Shown: piece by piece, positions 57,300 through 64,000 of the stretch
Position numbering within the stretch: the first letter of the stretch is position 1
How the letters are laid out: each line of letters starts with the position of its first letter
NCBI GenBank assembly: GCA_965649825.1
Contig: OZ287703.1
Location: 1,178,001-1,242,000, forward strand
Source: Penicillus capitatus
Taxonomy: Eukaryota; Chlorophyta
Reading direction: 5' to 3'
DNA length: 64,000 nt
Program-made: the position numbers and the translations under genes
Notes under the pieces: generated by a model
What the model saw: only the letters and a program-made list of their open reading frames with translations
What the model was told of the DNA's origin: nothing
Databases searched by the model: none

Positions 57300-58885
57300 A
57301 TGAATGCGGAACGTGGGGACGTCGACAACGAAACACACGTGAGAAACCGTTTGGGTTTCTCTGCAGCCAATTCTATTCATTTGCAAAAAGGGCGCTTGGT
57401 TGAAACAAGTGTCCGAAGCTGTGAAGAAAAACTCGTTCGTCAAGCGGGGTCTTTCCAAACAATCCTTGAAGGCGTGTGACGAGGCAACGAGTGCACCGAG
57501 GGAATACCTTTGTCCCATTTCGTTGGAACTGATGCAAGATCCTGTGCTTCTCGTGGAGACTGGACAAGTCTACGATCGTTCTTCCATTGAAGGCTGGTTT
57601 GCGACTGGGAAAAGGAGCTGTCCCGTTTCCAGAACGGAAGTGAAAAAAGTGCTTCTAAGCCCGATTTTCCCGTTGCGATCAGCAATTCAAGCATATGCAA
57701 AAGAACACCAGATTGAGCACGAATGCGTTGGAGGCCAATTGGCAGTGGACAACGCATTAACGACGGACAGCCTTGTCCTGTCTGGGAGATTGTTTGATGG
57801 AGTCTCTGTGTATGATGTCCGTGGATTGTGCCGAATGATTGATGCTTCAGATGTTGAGCAACAGGCAATCGCTCTGAAGTTGCTTATCGAGATGTGGCGG
57901 TGCAATCCACGCAATCCTAAGTCATGGTGTCATGAATATGTGTGATTGGGCTCGTAGATTTAGTGATGCTTCTCAGCGGGCGAAATTGAGTCGACTGTTA
58001 TCCAGGGACAAACTTGGATCTGTTTTCCAAGATTCTGAAACGGAAACAATAAGAAACTGTGCAGCTAGACTGCTCTTGCACTTACCTGGACGCTATTTTG
58101 ATGGGCAGCAACAGCTGAAACTTCTGACACATGATGACTCCGTCCTGCAAGAAGAAGTTTTGATGAGGTTGTGGAACTATGGATATCGGCATCGATCAAG
58201 GATGAGAGAACTCGCAACGTTCATGTTGAGGAATGGAGCGGACGAAATCATCGCAATCTGCCGAAAGCTTGCAGACCCGACTGAAGACACAGACATCACA
58301 GATGAGGTTTGCGTAGGCATGGAGTGCTGCTGAGCAGCTAACTCATGATGTTTGTGCGCTTTTCTGCTAAGTAGGTTAGGATGCACGCAGCGTTTGTGCT
58401 CGCTTGTGCTGCCTTTAGAAAAACCTCACGTTACAAAGCAATCGGTCAAGGAACCGTACCACTGTTGGTGAACATTCTACAGTCGACATCGAATCTCGGC
58501 TTTAGATTCTGTCTCATGAAGGCACTACAATACATGTCGAAAGACAGTGATGGAGGAAACCAAATTATTCGTGCTGGTCAGCACCAACTTCTGTGGCATC
58601 TGTGTCTAGGGAGATGCTCAATGTGTCATAGGAGGCATTCGTAGTTTTGTCACACATTTGCCAGAGAGAAATAACAGCGTTCATTACTACACACGAATCT
58701 ATCTGGACTGGTTCGCTTGGGTGACAGTAGCTGAGACGGCGGTAAAGGCACTCTACTGGTTAGCATTTGACAGACAAGGCTTGGCGGAATTGAAGACAAG
58801 CTCAACGATGAAGCTGCTTCGCTTAATGGCCAAACACCGCGTACTGCCCAAACCCTGCTATTCCAAGTGCGATAATACTCAATGA
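57300..58885 (+). CDS. U-box E3 ubiquitin ligase with armadillo-like repeats (PUB type)
   Basis: The U-box is APREYLCPISLELMQDPVLL, ETGQVYDRSSIEGWF, then ATGKRSCPVSRTEV and LSPIFPLRSAIQAYAKEHQI, the canonical order. Helical ARM-like repeats follow (DVEQQAIALKLLIEMWRC; TETIRNCAARLLLHLPGRYF; VPLLVNILQSTSNLGFRFCL). A candidate first exon is MNAERGDVDNETH (57300-57338) joined by a 28-nt intron (57339-57366) to PILFICKKGAWLKQVSEAVK. Other introns: 37 nt at 57921-57957, one of ~60 nt after DITDE, and one of ~43 nt after QLLWHL. The end is VLPKPCYSKCDNTQ. Expected role: substrate ubiquitination; target unknown. Confidence 0.85.
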
Positions 58886-60099
58886 ACCGAGCCACTTTCT
58901 GTGCCATCGGGGATTTCACACCTGAAATCTCTCATTGGATGATGCTGTTATTAGGTATCTGATGCCTTTATTGCACATGCTGTCGGCAAGCATATCGTGA
59001 CTGCGCAGATCTCAAAACCGATGTCGTCCTGTCCTGGACTTGTGTATTGATTGTATCACTAACAGCATAATTAATTACCACGTCATTGCTGGTTTTGATT
59101 GTAAGCCTTCTGATGTTTGAACTGATTGCTTGTCGTGATACTCAAACGAGAGAAGCGGCGTGTCGAAGCAGAAAAGGCTTCTCCGCCGCAAACACATGTC
59201 CGCGATACTCCGAAGAGACGGCTTTCTAGATGTTGGCACACAAAGTTCCGGGACCACCGAAATTGACAGACAAATCTACATTCACGCTAAGGAAATCATA
59301 TTAGCTCGTGCCGTATCCTTTGATATGCAGAAGCAGAATACGCGTCTATCTTGTTAATGGAGTCGGTGATCGGTATCAAAGGCTATGTGACTTTAATCTC
59401 AACCAGCAGTTGTAGAATCTGTCCACAGCTGCTAAGCCATGCATGACAATAGATTCACATCCATGACAGAAAGCTAAACGATAAAAGAAATCTAAGAAGA
59501 TCTCCACATTCGCTGTGTTTCGCAAATGTGGCATCCTTCGTGAGCAGAAAGAGATGTGAAAAGTTAAAAAGATAGTTTGCCTTTTGCGTGTTAAACTTCC
59601 CCTTTCTCTGAGTACAAGACTATGCGCCTTGGTTTCTTCGGAAGTGATTGTCGCCAAGATTTCCATCGGCGATGTGACTGTCTCGTCAGCGATGGGTCAC
59701 GTGTTGAAGAGAACACCTGGTGTTCTATCAAGAGGGGTCTGTTCTGTGAAAGGGTCCTTTCTTCTGGCTCTGGATACATGATGACTCATCGACCTGGACA
59801 GTCACGTCACTAGGCGCGTATATAATGGTTAATCTGAACCTTGTTTTACTTGCTCTATAAACAACAAAAAAGTCTTCCGCGTTTGAGTTTTCGCTGCGCG
59901 GCACCTCCGCGTGACATGCGCCGGCAAAAGAAACATCCAAAGAGCACTGCTTTTTGGAGATCCTGGTTCAAGGGAGACTTGCATCAGTAAAGCCTTTGCG
60001 CACAAATGACTCATCCAAGGAATCCTGCATGTTAGTTAGATGCAACTCAACTCACTTATACAAAGTTAGCCTCACTCTGGCCGCTCATCCGGCTTTGGG
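58886..60099. other. Intergenic region with only weak coding signals
   Basis: Minus-strand fragments at 59376-59666 (RNTANVEIFLDFFYRLAFCH..., ending LRLKSHSL) and 59728-60014 (FVVYRASKTRFRLTIIYAPS) look moderately protein-like and could belong to one small gene, but no start, splice chain or family could be established. 58886-59375 shows nothing. Confidence 0.4.
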
Positions 60100-60264
60100 C
60101 GCTGTCGTACGGCGTTGAAATCGGGGCCGTTACGTCACATCAGGTGTAACCTGGCCTGTCAGTACGATCTGGAAGTGCACGATGACGCCAAATCGACGGT
60201 TGTTCGATTCGGCCGTAATTAACGCGGACAGCGACGGGCGTAACGCGCGCGCCGTACGACAGCG
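60100..60264. repeat. Short inverted-repeat element (15-bp perfect termini)
   Basis: CGCTGTCGTACGGCG at 60100-60114 is the exact reverse complement of 60250-60264. The 135 bp between are unusually CpG-rich (TAACGCGCGCGCC). It could be a foldback or MITE-like element. Target-site duplications are not obvious. Confidence 0.5.
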
Positions 60265-60827
60265 TAAAATGATCGAATCGTGTTAATCGATTCCTCCTGT
60301 CGGAACCGTTATCACCATTTGAAGCCTTGCAAAGCGGGGCCGGTGATGTCGATGGTCGAAAGAGTAATGTTACATTCCTCCGCCAGACGGCAACCATCGG
60401 AAGGTGGGCTCTTGAACTCGATATGTCAGCCAGGACGTGCTCTGTTTGCGTTCGAGCACATTCGGAGAAGTCCAGCAGATATCTTAGTCTTTGTTCCGAC
60501 AGTGCTGCCGATTCGAGACGAATCTGGGGTCCGGACACGAAATACAGATTATGCAGTTTTTCGCTGGCTTTCGAATCGTCTTACATTCGCCGCCGGCCGG
60601 TACCTCCAGACCGAGACAGCCCAGTCCTAAGTCCAGAACGGATCTCATGTCATGCTTCGAGGTGCGGGCCGTTGTTTGCGGGTTCTTCGGCAATTTTCTA
60701 CGGTCACAAGAGGAGCGAGCATTGTCTTTTTCTCCCAGGAGTAGTACAGTGTCGAATCGACGCTTGATCTGGCGGAAAATGATCCTCTTATCACTGACTG
60801 ATTCGCAAAGTATGTCGCCGAATTCTG

Positions 60828-61602
60828 ATGAATACTCGGCATTCTATTCCAGACAAATCACCGAGCAAGTCGCCCCTAGTTGTTGGCCCCAATACGCCAT
60901 GCTACGTCTGGTTACAGCGCGAACATCCGGATCGGGACAAGACAAGTGCCGATCCGCCTCCGGTGACGCCGATGGACACAGCCGACATTCGAGAAGGACT
61001 GGATGTGGTGGAGCGGATGGGCATCGAGCGTGCTGCCGCGACAGCAAGAGGGGCAGATGTGGTCGTCATGGTGATGGATGTCGATGAGGGATGGACAGAA
61101 AGCGACGGGGCTGTTTTCAATGGCCTATGGAAAATTGGCGTCGAATTGCCTTCCCCTGCCATCCTAGTCGCCAACAAAGCAGACAAATCAGGTCCGTCCT
61201 TCCTGCTGCGACCAATATGTCATCTTCGATGTCGCAGGCCACGAGAAACTGCCCTCCTTACCGCTCACCGTCTCCGAGACATTCGAATCCATCATCCTCG
61301 CCAGTGCCTTGCAACACGAGGGACTGGAGGATTTGAACACAGCTGTGATGAAGACCATTGAGCAAGAATCTGTGGTCGCGGGTGGAGTTGCCTGGGCCAT
61401 CAACGAACGTCAGTCCGAGGCGCTGTTCCGATCACATGCATCTATGGAACGAGTCATCGAGAGCATCAAGAATGAGTTGCCAATGGATCTCTGGACGATC
61501 GATCTGCGCGATGCGCTATTGTCGTTGGGCAAAGTTAGCGGAGAGGACATTAAGGAAGAGATCCTCGACAACGTTTTCCAACGCTTCTGCATTGGGAAGT
61601 AA
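60828..61602 (+). CDS. mnmE: MnmE/TrmE tRNA-modification GTPase, recognisable 3' part only
   Basis: MnmE with MnmG modifies the wobble uridine of certain tRNAs, usually in mitochondria or plastids of eukaryotes. Visible parts are the G3 region VTPMDTADIREGLDVVERMG with GIERAAATARGADVVVMVMD, and G4 AILVANKADKS. After a ~48-nt intron come GHEKLPSLPLTVSETFESII, EGLEDLNTAVMKTIEQ, WAINERQSEALFRSHAS, then LLSLGKVSGEDIKEEIL and the invariant C-terminal FCIGK (Cys used in catalysis). G3 reads DTAD rather than DTAG. The folate-binding N-domain, first helical part and G1 P-loop could not be found in the ~700 bp upstream. The 5' part may be split by introns I cannot resolve, or be missing. Confidence 0.7.
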
Positions 61603-61784
61603 TAAACGACTGGACTCAGACTAGGCTTTCTAGAGAGACATCGATCCGGAGATGCCTCGATGTAACACAGAAAAGAGATTGGCCGTGTCTTGATTCGTCT
61701 TCTGTTCTTTATTTGCTGCGTTTCTCTCTTTTTGAATCTGTTGAAACGGCGTTTTGTTGTCTCCACTGTTCACCACCGAGTCTA

Positions 61785-62312
61785 TCATTCTCTTGAATCG
61801 GGAGTCTTTAGCAGACGCCGAATGAAAGCTACTTTGTGGTCAAGACATTCAGTCGATTCTTTAATGGACTTTGAAATCTCTTTTGCTTTGGCCAATTCGG
61901 TGCGCGAGGTATCGAGAACGACAGTATGCATGCTTTTGGTTCCTGGTTGAGGATTGAATTTAGATAGATCTTCTATCTCCTTCTGCAGCTCAGCGAAAAC
62001 GTCCTCCGCGACCAGATCTACTGTTTCCGAGACTGATGGTCTTGCCCTTTCGTCTTCTCTGTCGCTGCCGACGCCTGAAAACACGTTAGTAATACAAAAG
62101 AGAGCGAGTGTCATACCGATTATTCTGTGACTGTGTGTTTCGAGGCTGTGTGTGACCGTCTTGATGCTGTAGCCACGTTCGTGTACCCAGTACGTCAACA
62201 GTTGACGCAGTTCCGCGCTTTTTTGGAGGTCCGTCGCCAGTTCGGTCTTTGCGGGCTCACAAATCCGCCCGTTGCTAGTCTTCTTCAAATCTACAACCGA
62301 ACTCCGCGACAT
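61785..62312 (-). CDS. Small helical/coiled-coil protein, founder of the exon-1 repeat array
   Basis: Exon 1 (62312-62117) encodes MSRSSVVDLKKTSNGRICEP, then AELRQLLTYWVHERGYSIKT and VTHSLETHSHRII. A 43-nt intron (donor GTATGA, acceptor TTTCAG) joins GVGSDREDERARPSVSETVD, LVAEDVFAELQKEIEDLSKF, TELAKAKEISKSIKESTECL and a stop at 61785. The product is ~160 residues, mostly helical and charged. No family was recognised. TATAAA lies at 62352-62347, about 35 bp upstream of the ATG. Exon 1 and its upstream region recur twice further right. Confidence 0.6.
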   Translation of the reverse strand: MSRSSVVDLKKTSNGRICEPAKTELATDLQKSAELRQLLTYWVHERGYSIKTVTHSLETHSHRIIGMTLALFCITNVFSGVGSDREDERARPSVSETVDLVAEDVFAELQKEIEDLSKFNPQPGTKSMHTVVLDTSRTELAKAKEISKSIKESTECLDHKVAFIRRLLKTPDSRE

Positions 62313-62346
62313 TTCAGAGAGCTAGAAATGGTGCCGCCACAGCGTC

Positions 62347-62352
62347 TTTATA
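62347..62352 (-). promoter_or_regulatory. TATA box upstream of the small coiled-coil gene
   Basis: TATAAA on the minus strand, 34 bp before the ATG at 62312. The same hexamer at the same distance is present in both downstream repeat copies. Confidence 0.55.
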
Positions 62353-62413
62353 GCCGTGGCAGTGGCGGCACTACAACGCGTCGAATGCCGACCACGCCGT
62401 AGCTTAGTCATCC

Positions 62414-62460
62414 CGCCTTGATCCGTTCGACGGATCAGGATGAGCGAACGAATCAAGGCG
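62414..62460. repeat. Nested palindrome in the repeat unit
   Basis: CGCCTTGAT...ATCAAGGCG arms enclose a second inverted repeat, GATCCGT-TCG-ACGGATC, giving a potential cruciform about 47 bp long. It recurs at 63615-63661. Confidence 0.75.
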
Positions 62461-62523
62461 AAAGCAAACGATAATCGCGCGGAACATTGACCTCACACAC
62501 ATTGTGACAATACTCGATTATTC

Positions 62524-63265
62524 GAATGACCGAGGTTCTAATTTTATCCACGTCCACAGAAATAGTACGCATAACAAGTATATTAATCAGTTCTTTTGCG
62601 AGATGCCCGTAGTTTGACGTCGTTTCTCTGAAGCTGATTCCCGAGATGTCTCTAACAACAGCAAAAATTATCAACCATTTGTCAGGATGTATTTTGCAAG
62701 CTAGACCTTCGCAATGGGTTCCATCGGGTGCCGCTGGAAGCGGCCATGGGAAATGTCTTCGCCTTTGGGACCCGACGGCGTTTTTTCCGTTACAAGGTTT
62801 TGCCCCAAGGGTGGTCAGCGAGCCCTCACCTTTTTCATGCGATCGTCATGGAGATCTGCGCGGGGCACCCTGTCCTGCATTACATTGACGATCTGGTCAT
62901 AGGGGCGCGGACACTGAAAGAACTCGAGGGACGTGTGTCCGCCCTATTGAGGACCCTAGAACATTATGGGCTCCAAGTACAGAAGAGCAAATTCGTATTT
63001 GGTCGGCGGGAGATAACATTCCTGGGGCTAGAGTTGATTCATTTGTTGAGTTCATGAGCACGTGGGGGTAAGGGGGGTAAAATGTTCAAAATTAAACGCG
63101 ACAGCGTATTGAAACAGTGTATTTTAAACGTTTTTGTAAACATCAGAAATCTTCATTCGTCATATTTATGCGAACATGACGTTGCTTGGCTCGTTCGTCC
63201 GTGCTCCATGACACTCACTGTCTCGGGTCACATAAATTGCAGAGTTCTATGACAATCTGAAACGT
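62524..63265 (+). mobile_element. Retroelement fragment with reverse-transcriptase domain, inserted in the repeat array
   Basis: About 742 bp of unrelated DNA interrupts the tandem unit. On the plus strand about 62680-63057 encodes part of a reverse transcriptase: FCKLDLRNGFHRVPLE, VLPQGWSASPHLFHA, the catalytic YIDDLV motif and FLGLEL. It stops in ...IHLLSS at 63057. Only the palm/fingers portion is present, with no RNase H, integrase or terminal repeats, so it is a decayed fragment. The motifs look like LTR-retrotransposon RT. Confidence 0.75.
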
Positions 63266-63514
63266 AAGCAAACAATAATCGCGCGGAACATTGACCTCAC
63301 ACACATTGTGACAATACTCGATTATTCTGTGACTGTGTGTTTCGAGGCTGTGTGTGACCGTCTTGATGCTGTAGCCACGTTCGTGTACCCAGTACGTCAA
63401 CAGTTGACGCAGTTCCGCGCTTTTTTGGAGGTCCGTCGCCAGTTCGGTCTTTGCGGGCTCACAAATCCGCCCGTTGCTAGTCTTCTTCAAATCTACAACC
63501 GAACTCCGCGACAT
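63215..63514 (-). pseudogene. Truncated copy of the small coiled-coil gene (exon 1 only)
   Basis: 63514-63319 repeats exon 1 codon for codon up to ...THSHRII. Beyond it there is no intron donor or second exon; the frame runs into unrelated sequence (EYCHNVCEVNVPRDYC...) and stops at 63215. TATA and upstream sequence are conserved, so it may still be transcribed. Confidence 0.75.
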
Positions 63515-63654
63515 TTCAGAGAGCTAGAAATGGTGCCGCCACAGCGTCTTTATAGCCGTGGCAGTGGCGGCACTACAACGCGTCGAATGCCGACCACGCC
63601 GTAGCTTAGTCATCCCGCCTTGATCCGTTCGACGGATCAGGATGAGCGAACGAA

Positions 63655-63912
63655 TCAAGGCGAAAGCAAACGATAATCGCGCGGAACATTGACCTCACAC
63701 ACATTGTGACAATACTCGATTATTCTGTGACTGTGTGTTTCGAGGCTGTGTGTGACCGTCTTGATGCTGTAGCCACGTTCGTGTACCCAGTACGTCAACA
63801 GTTGACGCAGTTCCGCGCTTTTTTGGAGGTCCGTCGCCAGTTCGGTCTTTGCGGGCTCACAAATCCGCCCGTTGCTAGTCTTCTTCAAATCTACAACCGA
63901 ACTCCGCGACAT
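63655..63912 (-). pseudogene. Second truncated copy of the small coiled-coil gene (exon 1 only)
   Basis: 63912-63717 repeats exon 1. The frame continues as EYCHNVCEVNVPRDYRLLSP and stops at 63655 inside the next unit. It has the same promoter-proximal TATAAA as the parent gene. Confidence 0.75.
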
Positions 63913-64000
63913 TTCAGAGAGCTAGAAATGGTGCCGCCACAGCGTCTTTATAGCCGTGGCAGTGGCGGCACTACAACGCGTCGAATGCCGACCACGCCGT

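Larger units (their letters stand above)
62117..64000. repeat. Tandem array of a ~398-bp unit carrying promoter and exon 1
   Basis: The unit beginning AGCAAAC[G/A]ATAATCGCGCGG occurs at 63267 and 63665 (period 398 bp) and, interrupted after ~61 bp, at 62463. The rest of the unit (exon 1 plus promoter) is also at 62117-62462. The copies are nearly identical. The last copy runs off the window, so the array length is unknown. Confidence 0.9.

Overview
The window is nuclear DNA of a compact, intron-rich eukaryote, most likely a photosynthetic protist (alga) with flagella. Nearly every gene is interrupted by GT-AG introns of about 28 to 75 nt. About 35 protein genes fit into 64 kb, and several head-to-head pairs are separated by only 48 to 79 bp. 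A carotenoid cis-trans isomerase-like protein, a TMEM14/FAX-type membrane protein with a leader and a plant-type glutamate-cysteine ligase suggest a plastid. A very long androglobin/NMP-kinase-type protein suggests a ciliary axoneme. A HORMA (Hop1/ASY1) gene suggests meiosis. The lineage cannot be fixed from this sequence alone.

Layout. 1-4290: tandem duplication of a patatin-like lipase gene, each copy followed by an almost identical 581-bp block carrying a small membrane-protein gene. 4.5-6.7 kb: meiotic HORMA protein (-). 7-8.2 kb: cytochrome c/ascorbate-type peroxidase (-). 8.6-9.4 kb: TMEM14/FAX-like protein (+). 9.9-13.4 kb: glutamate-cysteine ligase and FolD (-). 13.5-14.9 kb: sterol C14 reductase (+). 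15-17.5 kb: a Tim17-family protein and a BTB protein (-). 17.9-18.8 kb: unrecognised gene (-). 18.8-20.3 kb: PEP-mutase/isocitrate-lyase family enzyme (+). 20.5-22.2 kb: secreted subtilisin (-). 23-24.6 kb: pseudokinase (+). 24.9-31.9 kb: two tRNA-Pro genes and a 6.8-kb multi-exon gene (-); one tRNA lies antisense inside an intron of that gene. 32.7-36.8 kb: endosulfine-like protein, a G3BP-like NTF2+RRM protein and an NTF2-only paralogue (-). 37-42 kb: YKT6 and SIRT6-type genes (+), SCO (-), translin-family gene (+). 42.2-45.4 kb: BTB protein and thioredoxin reductase (-). 45.5-47.5 kb: a small basic protein and a CRTISO-like enzyme (+). 47.5-55.5 kb: DDI1 (-), EBP1 and a four-MA3-domain protein (+), sphingosine-1-phosphate lyase (-). 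55.5-58.9 kb: an unrecognised gene and a U-box/ARM E3 ligase (+). 60-61.6 kb: the 3' part of an MnmE GTPase gene (+). 61.8-64 kb: a small coiled-coil gene whose promoter and first exon are tandemly repeated, with a reverse-transcriptase fragment inserted in the array.

The genes form no single pathway, as expected for a eukaryotic chromosome. Recurrent themes are redox and thiol metabolism (GCL, thioredoxin reductase, peroxidase, SCO), lipid and sterol metabolism (patatins, sterol reductase, S1P lyase, FAX-like), and translation or RNA control (EBP1, MA3, G3BP, MnmE, translin). The points most worth following up are the calpain-like/NMP-kinase multidomain protein with mostly degenerate P-loops, the pseudokinase, the patatin that has lost its catalytic serine, three candidate 28-nt introns, the tRNA nested in an intron, and the exon-1 repeat array whose homology stops at a splice junction. 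Exon boundaries were chosen by eye from GT/AG sites, frame continuity and family conservation; those not stated explicitly are approximate.
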